From positions 3,729,115 to 3,793,114 of the forward strand of contig CP053161.1 in NCBI GenBank assembly GCA_014607495.2: a stretch of DNA of 64,000 nt. The letters run 5' to 3'. Every line of letters begins with the position of its first letter. The stretch's first letter is position 1. This stretch comes from Carposina sasakii. Its lineage: Eukaryota > Arthropoda > Insecta > Lepidoptera > Carposinidae. Position numbers and translations under genes: made by a program. The notes beneath the pieces are model-generated. The model was not told the origin of the DNA, searched no databases, and saw only the letters and a list, made by a program, of their open reading frames with translations. Positions 12,001 to 27,000 of the stretch are shown here, piece after piece.

Positions 12001-15000
12001 TACTAGCCACCTAAGTCAAGGTTCTGAAGGGCTGAGTGGTTGATTTACAGAATATTGTTAAAATCTGTAACTTCATGCTACACATCGGTTAGGTATGGTA
12101 AGCTACGTACCTGCATACGGTAAGTACGGTATTTATTAAGTTCCCACACCGATAAGCGTATCATTCCAATTTGAGAACAAGAGAAATGTGGGCTCGAATC
12201 GCAGAACACGATTTAGGCTAGTTAAAAAAATAGAAAGTAAAACAGAGAATATAACTAGAGTTTTCTCTAAATCACAAAACCAATATCCCTATCGTTCCAA
12301 CAGGTAACCCTCTCGGAACTGTGTCCGCAACTAACGAAAATCATCACCATACTGCCATACTTCCTTGTCTACAACGACACTAAACGTCCTTTGCGATTCA
12401 TGGAGGAGAATGAAGCAGCGGATTTATGGATAGACCTGGCACCGCAGCAATGTACCGCGTTCTGGCCGCAAACCGACTCCATGATGATGCATTGTAAATA
12501 CCGGGATTCGGGGCTTGTGTCGCAACACTTCCCGATCACCAAGAACCATTTTACCGTGCTGAGGATGGATAAAGGGGTATGTTGATGTTGTATTACACGC
12601 GGTGACGTGATTGTAGGTAGATGCGGTGTCTCATAATGACATCTTTAAAAAAGGATTGCACCCGTGCGAATTCGGGCCGGATCCCTAGTTATACATATAA
12701 TCCTTCCGCTTGAATCACTCTGTCTATTAAAAAAACCGCATCAAAATCCGTTGCGTAGTTTTAAAGTTCTAATCATACATAGGGACCGACAGCGGTAAGT
12801 GACTTTTTTTTATAATACGAGTCTCTAGACTTTTAGTGCCACTATTTTTTTTTGTTTATCCCAAAGGTTTGCAAGGGAAACTATGTCCATACAGCCATTG
12901 TCTTTAGTTAAATAATTTTTGAATGTATGAACGCAAAGCAACTGGAGCAAGCAAAAAGATAGGGCGTGGCCTGGCATGCGGCGCGCGGCGCGGTGCGGAG
13001 GGGGATGATATACAGAATGGAAATAAGGGCGTTAGGAATGTCCTAAGTATAAATAACTCGTTCTTTTTCTTTCGTGTTTCTCTCTTTAGTTCTTTCTAAT
13101 TAATTAACTCGTTCCCGTTCTTTTTTTTTGGTTCTTTCTTAAATTATTCATATTAATTAATAATATAATAATAATTATTAATAAAATAACTAGAAGATAT
13201 TTTTGGTTAGTTTAAGTAACTTCTTTTAAACAATACTTATTCTTTTTGTATTTTTTTTTTAGTTATAGTTCAACTGTTTTTTTTTTATAAAGTACTTCTC
13301 CATTAGAGATTTTTTCGGCAATAGGTATCGCTTTTAAGAAATAAAAACCAATATGGGATTATCGCAAAACAAAAAGGGCTCAGGCTCGGGCTAAAAAATT
13401 AAAAGCTTAGCACGCGAAAAACGCCTGGCAAGAGTAAGAATGTCAAACAGCCAACTGTAAATGTTCAGTGACAACTTGCTAGCTTATCGCCTGCGAAAAT
13501 GCCCAATACCTATATTAAAATACACTACAATATGTGTTCGTAGTTTAAATAAACAGAAACTTATTTTGAATACAATCGAATATAATTTATAAATGTTGAT
13601 GGAAAGCCGCAGGCGGGGACCACCTACCGCCACCAACGAAAATTCCTAAATGACAACCGAAATGCTATAAATAAGTGGGTCCCCGCCTGCGATGCTTTCC
13701 ATCAACATTTATAAATTATTTCAGAAATTTGATTCAAAATAAGTTTCTGTTTAAACTATCGCGAACACATGATGTATTTTAATATAGATTGTTTAATTCT
13801 AGTTTTTAGAAACAATATTATTGTGTGGCTTGTTTTACCTTTTTTTAGCATTAGTTTTTTTTTTGTTTATCAAAGGTTTGCAGGATACAAAGACAAATAT
13901 AAATATTATATTTAATGGTAACATGTAGGGTGATAAAGGAGATCTCGCTGCCACGTTTATTCATTTAAATGTTCTGACAACTTTATATTAAAATGCAGTT
14001 CTTCAATCGAGTCAAATGAAGCTTAAACATGAAACCCCGCATACACAGGATCACTAAAATTAAAGTAGTAAATAATTCTGTTCTTTTATTTACAATTCAA
14101 ACTCACAAAAATAAAGTAGCATTCATTTCACAAAAATAACATTAATTTTCATTTTGGCAAAACAACAATATTGAGCTATAGCTAAGCAATCAATAAATTG
14201 GTGATTGTCATGAAAAACACAGGACAACAGTCTTCGATACCCTTTTTTCGTCGAGAGATTTACTTATTTATTATCATCGCTCTCTCATTATTAATTAATT
14301 ATTTGTACTCTCTATTTTTATTACATCCCAAACATCTTGCTGTGAAGTCTCAAAAAACACTCGATTAGTCTAAAACAACTCATTTTTATCGAGACTAGGA
14401 CCTAAATCACTTCGAAATGTTACGCGTAACCGTAGCTAGGTTTCGGTCGTCCAGGTTTCTCTAACGACAGTGTGCCATCATTGTGGAGAGTATACGCCGT
14501 CCCTTTGGATTGATGGGTCCATATCTTTATGGCCTTTAGATGGGCATCGCTCTGTTCCTTTGCTGCAGACGCTGGTGGAGCTGCCTCGTAGACTATTGGC
14601 TTTTTTGATGATGATGATGATGATGTAGATTGTTGTCGGTTATATGTTGTTATCTGTAATAAAGTTTTTGATTAGGTTTTCTAGGTATTAGAGATCGTAC
14701 AGTCAAAAGATATTGAAAGAAGTGTCTAGTTAAACATTGACTGAAACATAATGAGACACAATAGATTTAAGGCTAGTGGATATCCTCGTTCATCGTACGC
14801 AAATATTTTTCAATTTTCGCTGATCGCTTATTAGTGGTAGCTTATTCCTCAATGCTGGTAGTTATCCAGTATTTACCGGTTTCCTGTTCAGTCTTGCCTT
14901 ATACAAATTAGCCAACAGTTAATGTATGAAACCTAACAGACTACTTACAGTATAATGTGGCACAGTATATGAACTCCCACTGTGCAGCTTAGAGTCATGG

Positions 15001-18000
15001 AAGTTCATCAAAGGCAGATGTCCGTGCCCATTCTCCACCTTGTAAGACTCCGCTTTCACGACAGTTGGCACGTTATTCGTGTACGAAATATCAAAGTCTT
15101 CCTCGCGAAGATTTGCAGGTTTCGGAAGATCCTCTTCTCTAGTTATTTTGTTATCACTGACTTGTGTGTTAGCGTATGAAGCTACCTGGCTGAGATCGTT
15201 TTGGATATACTCGTTGAAAAAAGCAACGGATTCGTCGGTTTGTTGTTTCGGTGTGTTTGAAAAAGCCGCGTGGTTATAATGTGTGTTAGGACTGTTATTT
15301 ACAATTATCGGTTGCGTTTCTTGTGCATTAAAACTAATAGTCGGTTCTTGTCTACTGTTATATGGACCAAGTATTGAAAATTTCGTATCATCGCTGTCAG
15401 CATCTCTATAATTTTTCTCGCTATATCTAGACACGTTGTTGTCGATGGGCTTTTCTGATTTAGCGCCTGCGAATTCAATTATCTTGTCTAGATCGTCTTT
15501 GGACAGGTATTTTACGAAGTTATTCAAATCGTCCTCCCCCAAGCCGTCGTTAGTGGGTCTCTTACTAACCTTGGAGGGCCTTAGACTAGGGGGCGCGGGT
15601 TCCTCGTCATCCATCATGTATCCTGGAGGTGGGGTGTAAGAGAATGCGCCCCTAACAGGGTAGATCGGCGGTGGCCTTCTGTAAAACTTGGGTGGACTGG
15701 AATAGTATTTCGCTCGCTTGATTCTCGTATACTCAGGCATTCTGTATTCACTATGTATTTCTATTATCACTGCACACAGCACTAAAGTTATCACGAACAG
15801 TTTTGATTGCATTTTTTTGTTTTTTTTTTTATTAACATACAGTACATATATGTTACTTAGTTGTATGCTAACTGAACGCCGGAGAAAATGTCGCCGAAGT
15901 CTTTATAATAGTTGTCCGGGAAAGTAGTGCTAATTGTATTAGAGGCGGTAACTCGGCCGCGGTTGGAGCGAACAAATACTGCTCGTGATGCAATTCAGTG
16001 CTATAACTGTTGTATAATAACATACTTTAGGTGTAACATTTAATAGTTATAACAGTAATAAATATAAAGAGGTCATGTGCTCTTAATTGAGCAATTGACG
16101 CTTCGATTTGATGAATATAGTTAAGCCAGTTCTGTGGAGTTGGTAACGAACCATAGCGAAAGATAGCCATGGGCGTCTTTAATAAACTTCGTGTCGTTCG
16201 TAAACTTTTTTATACCCCTTCCACGCAATAAGTGACATCCAAGCGAGTGGAGCCGCGGGAAATAGCTAGTATTTAATATAAGTATAGGTAATGTACCCAG
16301 TAGGTCATTGGGGTGGCTTATGTCCATGACCTTTGTCGAGCTGGTGACTTCTTATTAGTGAAATAATGATGATCATACCTGTCCGTGTCAGACGGCGATC
16401 TGCGTGGAGGTGACGGGCGGCACGGACCGGCCGTTCACGGTGACGTTCCGGTCGTACTGCGCCGGAGAAGCGCCGGTCCGGGTGCACAACCTCTGCGACG
16501 ATCTCTTCCTGAAGCTGCATCAGGTGAGATTGATGTTAGCCGTGTCTTTTCATCAGAGGTGTGTTATGCTACGCTGAGTTGTTACGGATGCGTTTGATAT
16601 ACTCCAATTAGTTGCATCATGGATCAATAAATGTGATTGGTGAATAGCACAAGCATAAGGTTCAATATAGGGACCCCCACACTGGCATCTTATGAGCGTC
16701 TTTTGAACGTCGGCGTCGGACGAGCGTCGTGTCGTGAATAAAACGAAGTGACGCTCGCGCTAAGTACTCGTAATTACAGCGTTCTGTGCGTTCGGCAACC
16801 ACTGAGCGTCCCGGGACGTCGCGTCGACGCTGCATCAACGTCGCGAGGGCGCCCGTCCGACGCCGACGATCAAAAGACGCTCATCAGACACCGGTCTCTT
16901 AATGGGATGATAATTTTTATACCGTGGCACTAGGTCAATGGGTTGTTCAACTCATTCATAATGGGACGAAGTCAACGTTGACCTATTAGTCTCATGCTAA
17001 GAACCCTCAGAGCAATGTACAAAATCACTACTTTGACGTTTTGAATCCGCCTTTACCCTATACTACCGGTTTTTTATGGTCCCCAGATGGATTCAGGGCA
17101 AGTGGCATTACTCAGTCCGTACCAATCACTGCTGTACACATGGGACGACCCCGCGAAGGAACGCGTGCTAATGTGGAACATATACAACAACAAGGGAAAG
17201 GGATACGTGGCTGACTTTATGCAGGATGGGTAAGATATATTATAATATTACTAAAGTTTCGTTTCTATTAAAGGGCCTTACCGTTTGGTTCGTATTTTGT
17301 TTGACCCAGTTTTGAAAATAATTAGACGACTGGTTGGTTGGAAGACATCTCTCTAAGAGATTAAGCACGCCTTTGTACATTTTCCGTGTTTTAAACTTTA
17401 TTTGTGAAAACCATACTGTGTACAAAAAACTATAACAATAATTTAAGCAAGGCAAGCTAGATCAAGTAGAAATTTGACTTCATTTCGTTTAGTCTTTGCC
17501 TCTTTATATTACGTCGAAGGAAATAGGCTTTCTTGAAAAGCTTACTATAAAAATCTACAAACATCACACAAACAATGGCAACGCCACTAATAAGCTTAAC
17601 AAACCTTTCTAGGTACGGCGAAGAGAAGGTAAGCTTCCACTCAGTGAAGCACTCCACCCTGGTGGCGACAAACAGCGTGACATCCAAGCTGTCGTCGACG
17701 CTAAAGCGTCTCGCCCCACGCTCGCCCCCGGCCGAGTCTAGCAGCGACTCCGATAGCTCGCAGCAACCCGACACACATGCCAGGAAGGTAAATAATATGT
17801 AGATACCCATAATATTTATTTATTTATTATTATTAGAACGGCTGAAGTAGCCATTTACTGTAATATATATCTATGTCATGTTATCTTATCAGTTTATAAA
17901 ATAATATCAATCATAATATCAATAAACAATAGAAAAAAAAAGAAAAAAAAGGAGAAAGAAAACTTATGGTCAATCATGCATCACATTCACTCACAAAATC

Positions 18001-21000
18001 TCAAACATACCATAATGAGCTCCATCCATCCATCCGCAAATATGTCAATGTCAGGGTTGGCATCATCAAGCAGTCGCGTCGGTGGCACTATTAATACACG
18101 TAACTAAGAAAATCTTTATCAACCTCTATCAAAACTAGTAATTCTGAACTAGAGTCCATACAGGGTGTAAGAAAGCCAGGCAAACATTCATATGCCGACT
18201 TCAGACCATTCTAAGGCGAGTACCACTGAAAATTTTCGCAGAAAAAAATTCTGAAATCCCGATTGTTTTTCTTTTCCTGTAAGTAGTATCGTACAACTCA
18301 ACACAATGGTACTTGTTCATCATAATCATTATTTTCCTGGCTGTCTCTATAGTGGGCTATTTACATAGCTTTTCGCTTAACATACCCTTTTTGTTACACT
18401 CTGTATAACTAAATTTAGTAAAATCATAAATACCTACTTATTAGCTTTAGCTTTAAGAGCGTTGCTGTGCCTCATCATAACATACTTATAACTGTAAAAT
18501 TTACTAATAAAACGATTTGATTTGATTCAAAGGTGAGGAAGGACAAGGTTACCGTCTACTGGATCTCATACATGGACGGACACCAGCGCGTCTTCGCGTT
18601 AGCACAGGACGAGAGGATCGCCTACCAATACCGAATGAGAATCAATTCGGAACGCAGCAATTTTGAAGTTTACGCATCCATAGCCGGGTTAGGACTGTCG
18701 GTTTGCGTGCAAAGAAACCAGATAGTTAAGGAGTTGGCCTATATCAGCATGACGGATTCTTTACCGCGATGGGAGGTGAACTTCAATCATAAATGGAAGC
18801 AGCTGTCACCGGATTTAACAGCGTGGATCGAGGATAAATACCAGCAGGATCAGAAGAAGTGTCAGCTGAAAGATTACCTTCATATAGACTTGGAAAAAAT
18901 GCAGATGACCAAGCCGTTCTTTGCGGAGTTGAGACGGGATTATAGTCCGGGTATTTGGATGCAGCTGAGGAAATCTGACACATACACGTATTTTGATTTG
19001 AAAGTGCAGAGATTGCAGATTGATAATCAGCTGATGGATGCGGTGTTTCCATGCGTTTTGTATCCCGCACCGCTAATTACCGATAGTCGAGCGAGTAAAG
19101 TTAAACCGTGCTTAGAAATCGTAGCGTTAAAACAACACAGATTAAGCTTGAATCAAGACGTGTATAAATACTTGAAGATCCTCGTGCAAGAGTACAATAT
19201 AAACTTAGATAGGGGCTTTGTAAACTACGTGTTCGATATCCTGAATCACTGGAAGATTGAAGAGAAACCTGCAGTGAGACTGCGAGCGGATTTAGCGTTA
19301 GTTCATATGCCGTTGTCGATGATCGCAGTTAAGGGCCAGACGAAAGCTCAGAAGAGCAATTTATTTGAGTTCGTTCACTTGTCTCCATTAAAGCTGGTGT
19401 TAAGTTTGTCATCGCGAGGCTACTCCGCAGAGAATACCGACAGTCCAGGTCGGACGAGGTTCAGAAACAAGAAGGAAGATCGTCCTAAACTGTTCAATAG
19501 CGATCTGTTGGAGTACATCTTCAACTCGTGGGGATCTTCGCTTTGCGATATGAAAGATGTTGTTTTAAGGTAAGGGATTTGATTGTTATTTCGGTTTAAG
19601 AACTTAGAATATTTTATATAAAGTCATTTTATATAAAGTTATCTAGAAAATTTGTCGTCTTTTTTACGAGTTACCTATTAAAATTTCATCGTTTCATCTT
19701 TAAACATTGTACTGAGGGATTCAGCTTTGTTTACCGAGATTTGGCTAGTGTATAGCTATCGGGATGAAAAATAACGTTGCTAATATGTAATTTAGAAAAG
19801 AGATGGTAAAATTCGTCATCCGAGTAATTGACCCGGTAGCTCAGTGGTTAGAGCGGCTGGCACGGTTTGCAGGGGTCGTGGGTTCGATTCCCACTCGGGT
19901 GAAGAATTTTTTCCATTTCTTTATTAAAAATTTTATATTAAAAATTAATTGTATAATCATCCATATATAGTAGGCAGAGATCACGGATGTTCACTTGCCC
20001 TGGATCTCCATTTGCCACGGTCCTGACACAAATTATTAGGAATTCTCCACTAAGCTATAAGTAATTTCAAATCAACAACTTTCCCAACCAAAACACTGTC
20101 TAACAAGCCTATACTTATATTGCAGAATGTCATACCTAGAGTTCCGGAACGCCCCCATAACGTTAACAACCCTGCTGTCTCTCTCGCGTCGGCACTACAC
20201 CGTGCAGTTACTACAACAGTTCTACGTACTGGCGCTGGGGTTGAGGGTGCTGGGGAACCCTTACAGCGTCATGGGGGACTTTACCAAGGGCCTGAGGGAC
20301 TATTATGAGCCGCATACTGTGAGTGTCTTTCCGTTGACTTATAATAATACGAGTACATCAGCCTATTACAGTCCCCTGCTGGACGTAGACCTCCCTCAGG
20401 GCACGCCATAAATATCGATATCCCGTTTTCGCTATCTAGTTACTATTACCAGCCGCTCTTTTAATCATCGACATACTATGTATTTAGCATAAACGTTAAT
20501 TCTCTTGTGCTGATACCGTAAATACGGTACGGGGTTTTACTAGAATCTGCTGTATCTCTTTCCGTGCATGTTGTAACAGTCGACTAAGGAATTTGAGCTT
20601 TCTCTCATGCAATAAGCGAGCAATTTGTCACTAATCTTTTGCATCGGTTCTCACTGTGTTAAACAGCAGATTCGCTACCCCGTTTTGTGAATATGGTAAA
20701 TATAGCCGAGTTCGTAGCCAGGGGCGGCTTGTGATATTTTAAGATGGAGGTTCACATTTTTTTTAAATATGAGCGCATGCAAAATTACAGTTTGGAAACG
20801 CCGCGCGTGTTCACTCCATACTGAATGAAATGATGCAACCTCACTCTTATTAAAATTCAGTTGAGCTAATGAAACACATTAAGGACAACCATATCGCGTC
20901 CTAACTCGGACTAAGCGACATCTAGTGGCCGCAAACACACACTACGAATTAATGTGAACGGCGCTCCAGATTAGGTTAATTTTTCATACGAAATCTTCTG

Positions 21001-24000
21001 TTTCACGCGCCGGCCTTTGTCGGTATCTCTTTCGCACTCATTGAATACAGTTACTAGGAATCGTACCAAATTTCGTTTCATTGGAGCGCGATCGCTAGCG
21101 CTCCACTCGATACATAAGATTACAACTTACTTGAGACGAACGCGTAGACACTATTGTATAAACATAGTAGAATTTAAAGATAATTATAAATATAGATTGC
21201 CTATATAATCTTCGTGGGTGGGAGTGCACTGCACCAGCGCTCCTTAGGACGAGCCGCCTCTGTTCGTAGCAATGTATGTATACATTAATTCATGGTACTC
21301 TAGGGTGTGGCGCATGCGGATGGGCTGTCCATAGCGCAGCGCGTGTGCGCAGGCGCGGCGCGGCTGCTCGGGCACAGCGCGGCGCGGGGGCCCGCCATGT
21401 TTGATGACGTCAGCGCACTACGACTCTACCGCAGGAAAGCCGGTGAGTACTGACTCCGCGCCTGGCTAAGCCTGGACATCGTTGTCCATGATGCTTTCTG
21501 TCAGGGGTGGCCGACTCGTTTTGACCCATGGTTTAATGGCACCCTCACAAAATAAAGTTGGTCAAAAAGAAAATGTACCCTTGTAGGTGTTACGTGCGTG
21601 AAAAGTACTTTAATTCAAACAAGTTCGTTCACACTAAATATTTTGGCTTGTTAACAATAAAAGTTAACTTAAAAATGCTGTTTGTAAATCATACATCATT
21701 AAATTTAAGATTTTTTTTCAAAAAATTATTAAAAGCGCCATCTAGCTTTAACTATGTAAAATGAATAGCATCTACATAGCAGCATTGACGAATAAACTGT
21801 AAATATTGACTGACCTATCAATATGCATACAAGACTGTCCGCCGCCGTCCGACCTGCCGACATCGTTGGCAGAGATCAACCGCACACATCCGGCCACCGT
21901 GGCACTGGCACTGGCGGGATTAGTCGCCAGACCCGCCGGCGGTAAGCGATAGATGGCGTTGATTGCACTTGCACGCTTTGTATATACAGTAAAATTTTAT
22001 TGTTTTTGCACCGTTTTAATAATGAAAATACGCACCTAAGAATATTTTTTTTGTGTTTAGTTGGATAGATTATTTTAATGATTAATATGTTTATATCTAT
22101 GTATGCACCTAAATAACTAAGACACTAGACGTTATACGTGGGTACTTATTTCGCTGTCATGTAGATGTTACCTAATGAGAGCTAAAAAATTATTAAATTC
22201 GAGTAGAGTTAATATTATGCATGTTATGGTAGATCATTATACATAATCCTCTTTACATCCGGCTCGAAGGACCAAAATTCCGAATAGTACTCAACTTCAT
22301 AATGCATGATGTCTATTAAGTCAAGTTCACAAATTATTTGTCATTTAGATTATATTAAGCTATTTTACTCAATCTCGGGTATCTAGGGTTGAAGTTAAAT
22401 AAATAACTCGAAAGTTTGGTAACGGTAATTGGAGATTGATTATACTGCCAAACTTATCGACTATTTTGTGTCAATTCACTTTTAAACCAAGCTACTTGAT
22501 TAATATAAAATAGCCACTCTTCATGGTACATTAATGTCGTGTTTTGTTTTCTATCTTACCGTTCTCACCTCGTGGATAGACGACGACTATGTTCTTGTTC
22601 GAAGTGAGTATCGTAGAACATGGATATAGACTTACGCTGGTATTCAGAGTCGTATTGAGATCACCCTTACTCGAGGTGGTTGACGGAGTACTTTGTGTCG
22701 GTGGTACAAGGGTTATTTTTCAATGGTTGAGGATGATAGCATTTTGAGTAAACGATGCTGTATACCAGGTAAGTATAGATTAAAAATAATTAGTAGAAAG
22801 AAGATGAGATTTTTCAAAATGGGGTTTCTTACGTAAATGCGTTGGATGTTATTGTAATTGCTTCGTGCTTTTATTTACGTGTGGAGCCCGCGACTCCGTC
22901 CGCGTTTGTCGGGGAAAGGGATAAAAAGTAGCCTATATGTTAAGTGGGACCTGTCACAATTTTCCTGAAAACTTCGGTTAACCGTTCAGATTAGCGTGCC
23001 AAACCAAGACAGTCCCTCCCGTGGGAATTTCGGGAAATGAGTCTCCGATTTTAGCTTCAATGTAAGCGGTTTTTGTGTATTCCCGTTAGTCCCCTTCCCG
23101 TGGGAATTTCGGGAAATTCGTTCTTAAGTCCCTATGAACGTACAGGTGGATCGCTGTCGTAAAAAATGAATTCCCGTAGTTTCGAAAATCCGTTCCTAAA
23201 GCCCAACTTAAATTCATATGTGTAACCGTTTTCGTGCCCCCTTCCCGTGGGAATTTCGGGAAATTCGTCCTTAGTGCTTACTTGAGTCCCTAATGGCCCA
23301 ATTTCAGTTAATATGATAGCAAAAATATGAATTCCCGATTTCGGGAGTTTTTAGTCTCCCTATAGCCCGTTTCAGTTCAATGTAAAAATTAACAATAGGG
23401 AATACTTAAGCCTATGTTCATCCAGGTCCTATCTAACGTAACGGTCCACTGTGTGTAGACTTAGTTAAAAAGATGAGACTATCAATAGAATACTCTAATA
23501 CTCAGTCCATGGAGAATCATGCGCGGTCTCAAGAGAGATTATTGGGACCAACATGTGCATATGATTTTCAGTAAAATCATCTGCTCCTTCAACTTCGTTC
23601 TGATCTAGCCACTGTAAGCCGTTGGCGCTTGCGCACAGTAACTCGTTAGCTCGTCTTGTGACAATCCGTGAGGACTTTGCGGATATTACGCGCTCGCTTA
23701 GCTGGTGCAATGTGGGCTGCTCGCCTGTGCTCTGCAGCTCTTGTGATAGATGCAAAGTAAATACCGCATGTACTGCAGCATCTTTTCTCTAAATCATCAC
23801 GTACACTTGGGCAATAAAGATCATAAGGCGTGCTGATGAAGGCATTCAGGCAAATCTTAAGCATGTACAATCTGGATTAAATGGACCAAAATAGTATTAT
23901 TTTTTTTGTTTCAATCAGAAAAAAAATTGCGTGATATTTGCCGAGACCTCCCCCTCTCCAATGTAAGATTAGATGAGATTTAACTCGACCCCCTCCCCCC

Positions 24001-27000
24001 CTTAAACATCTCACGTAATTTATGGAATAAGGACGCCCCCTTAGCTGGTATTTGAATAGTTTGAAGACAGTGTTAATATTTTGGAAAAGCATGATTATTT
24101 TTGTAATTAAAGTTCACAAAATTGACGGCGTTATTTGAAACAGATTTAAACATATTGAGATAGGCCCTGTGTACATTTCTAAGCTTTCTGGCTTTCTACC
24201 TCAAATGTGCTGTCTCGCTCGCACGATACCCAATACGTTTATTGTCACCTGGCAGGGTGGGGGCACTAAATTATACTATGCCCTACCCGCCATAAACTTT
24301 TGCCTCATTGGCGTCCTGTTTTCTGCTGTGCACGGTCGTGCAATTGGACTGCGTGTAAACTTGTAGTAAAATTCAATCATTTTAAAATTATTTTGCCTTA
24401 ATTTTTCATTCGAAAGCGTATTTGCTAAAGTGATATAAACTGGTAAAAAATTTTTTCTAAATTTGTATAACGGAGTTTCCGTTCGATTTGAATAGCGTAG
24501 CAACAAGCATTATTTTAATTATAATATTTGTCAATTTCTACCTGCTTAGCATTTTTTTTTTTTTGTGTGTGCACTTGCAAGTAGGCAAAACCTTTTTCCA
24601 CAGATAAAGTGAAGATAGTTTTTCGTAAAAGAGGAGTCCGTTAACGGGATAATGAGTGAGTGTGTGGCAATGGTACCGCGACCGGGCCCATCTACCGTCA
24701 TGATAAAAATCGGAAGTGTCGAAAACGTTCGCGCCAGTGTAACTCTAGTAGCGGCTTGTGCTCCGAAATGTAACCGTAGTAAAATTCAAGTTCTTCATCT
24801 ACGCTTCTAGTTCCTCCGATAAGGGTACGTTTTACTAAACGTAAAAAGAGGGGGGGCAAATATCGCCGACATGGTCACCACCATCGTAGCGATAGTAACG
24901 TCGTGCATACTAAAATATCCCGTGAACCATATTGAATTATAGTTTAAAGATAAAGTAAATAGGCATGGTTTCTACGAAAATAGTCAAAATCCCCTCATTC
25001 TAACTTGCATCGTAATGAAAATATACTTAGCCGCTGTCGTTGATGGATGACATAGGGCCAGCCATGGTCCAATGATTTATAACTGTGTTAATGTGTCAGC
25101 CCTGTTTGGAGTCTAATTCAAGCATTTCCTAGTTCGAACCGCTTTACCCGCTTCTGAAAAGACGGAAGGCAGCTTTTCAAATATAAAAGATAGTAGCTTT
25201 GTTTTGAAATCGATACAAAATGAAAGAACCATATGACAGTAGAGTCCTAAAACGTCTTTAAAAACTGAGTACCTCAATATTACTTGAAGGATATTCAGTG
25301 CGGATTTCGGGTATAATAACGAATGGTGCGAAGTTAGATATACCGATACACAGAAACGTTTATAATTCTACCCCGGGTTTGTCGAGCTAACGAGGCAAAT
25401 GATGAGCTAAAAGCCTATTGATTCGCAACGTCATTTAGCTAATTCCGAACTAAGCATATGCAGCGTTTGCAACGTTTTTCATGTGTTTTGAAACAACGAA
25501 ATGTTTTACAATCAGTTCTCTCCGTGAAACTTTTAGTCAATGGGCTCGTTTTAATTAGCACAAATTTCCTATGACGATTCCCTACATAGCAAGCAAGTAC
25601 TAAATTGTAGAAGAACATCCTACATTTTTAAAGGGTCCTTCGAGCATTTCTGGGATTCAAAGTTGATCCTCGGTGATCATTACTCCGTTGATCAGCTCAG
25701 AACTTTGTGGCCATCGAGCTGACCGGTAATACGCAAATGAGAAGAGAAGTGGGATTATTAACAGTTTGTGCGCGATCATCTCTTAACTCGAAAACGCTAG
25801 CATTACGTGCTTGAGAAGGTCAGCATCATCACCTTTCTTGAGCATGTCAATATTTGCTTAATGCCGATAGTCTTTGACCGCAGTTTTCGTCACTTGAGAA
25901 GGCAGGGGGAATACGGATCAGCAGCTTTCCTACCCCTACAAAAGCAAACTTCTCTATAGGTTTAATGCTCCGAGATACTCAGTCGCAGGCTGGTCCAGTA
26001 GCAAATCCACTCGTTACCCCCCGCAGTAGGGCGGACGACTAATAATGGACCCGCGCAGGGTACCACAAATTCACATGGATGGTATCAAGTGCCACGCACA
26101 TTTCCTTTATCATTTAATAACCGACCCTCGCAGGGTTGAATTGTCATTATCATCTGGAGGCTACCTTTTACCGCAAAAGGAACATAATAATAACAATCGA
26201 GATCAACTTTGAAAAGACTTCCACTCAGGACAACACCTGATACTCGAGGTTCCTTTCGAAGCAATTGATAATCCAGGGGCGGTCGCTCGACAAACAGGTC
26301 AAACAAGAAAATATAAGAGGATCGCAAGTTCTCTGGAAACAGCTCAGATTTCAAGGCACGTGGAAAAACACGTGGTATCAGCAAGTATTGACGATCATCT
26401 TTACACAGCATTACGGGGCGATATCTACTTCTGTTTTGCACGAACATCGATGGGAAAATCGCTGACTCCTGGTCAGCTCCGTACCAACTTTCTATTGGAG
26501 ATATTAAAAGGGTATCGGAGCATACCCTTTCAGATCAAAAGCGAGACCACTGGGAATTGATGCCACATATGATCGTTAAGAAATCGGTTCAACACCTCAG
26601 TATCGAACCCCATATAGACGACAGTGCACCTTTCACAAATGATAGATCAACATGTTATAGAAGTAGTCGAACCGTCTCCAAGCTTTGTGTCAACAATGTT
26701 TATAGTTCCGAAGAGCGACGGCTCAAACCGTCCTATTTTCAACCTTGCGTCACTAAACAAATATGTTATAACAGAAAAATTTCGACTAATAAATGTTCAA
26801 CGGGTCCCAGACTTTTTAAATCAACCGAGAGATTGGCTTCATCTGTTCAAAATCGACAGCACGTATCGCAAGCCTATTAGACTTCCTATCTTCACAGGGA
26901 AGTCCATCCATGGCTCACAGACGTTTTCTGCGTTTGAAACTTTCCACAAAGACCAATTTTCTTCTAGAAATGACATGTCTACCCTCAAGGGTAAGGCCTC

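Noticed and set aside
11634..12043. Alanine/arginine-rich frames over the 109-bp array
   Set aside because: They are shadows of the GC-rich repeat, each ending at the TAG in the spacer; only the exon 10 frame is supported.
18783..19070. 95-aa minus-strand frame
   Set aside because: Antisense to the strongly supported VPS13 exon 15.
26085..26447. 120-aa minus-strand frame
   Set aside because: Antisense to the decayed DIRS-like coding region, with no recognisable motif.
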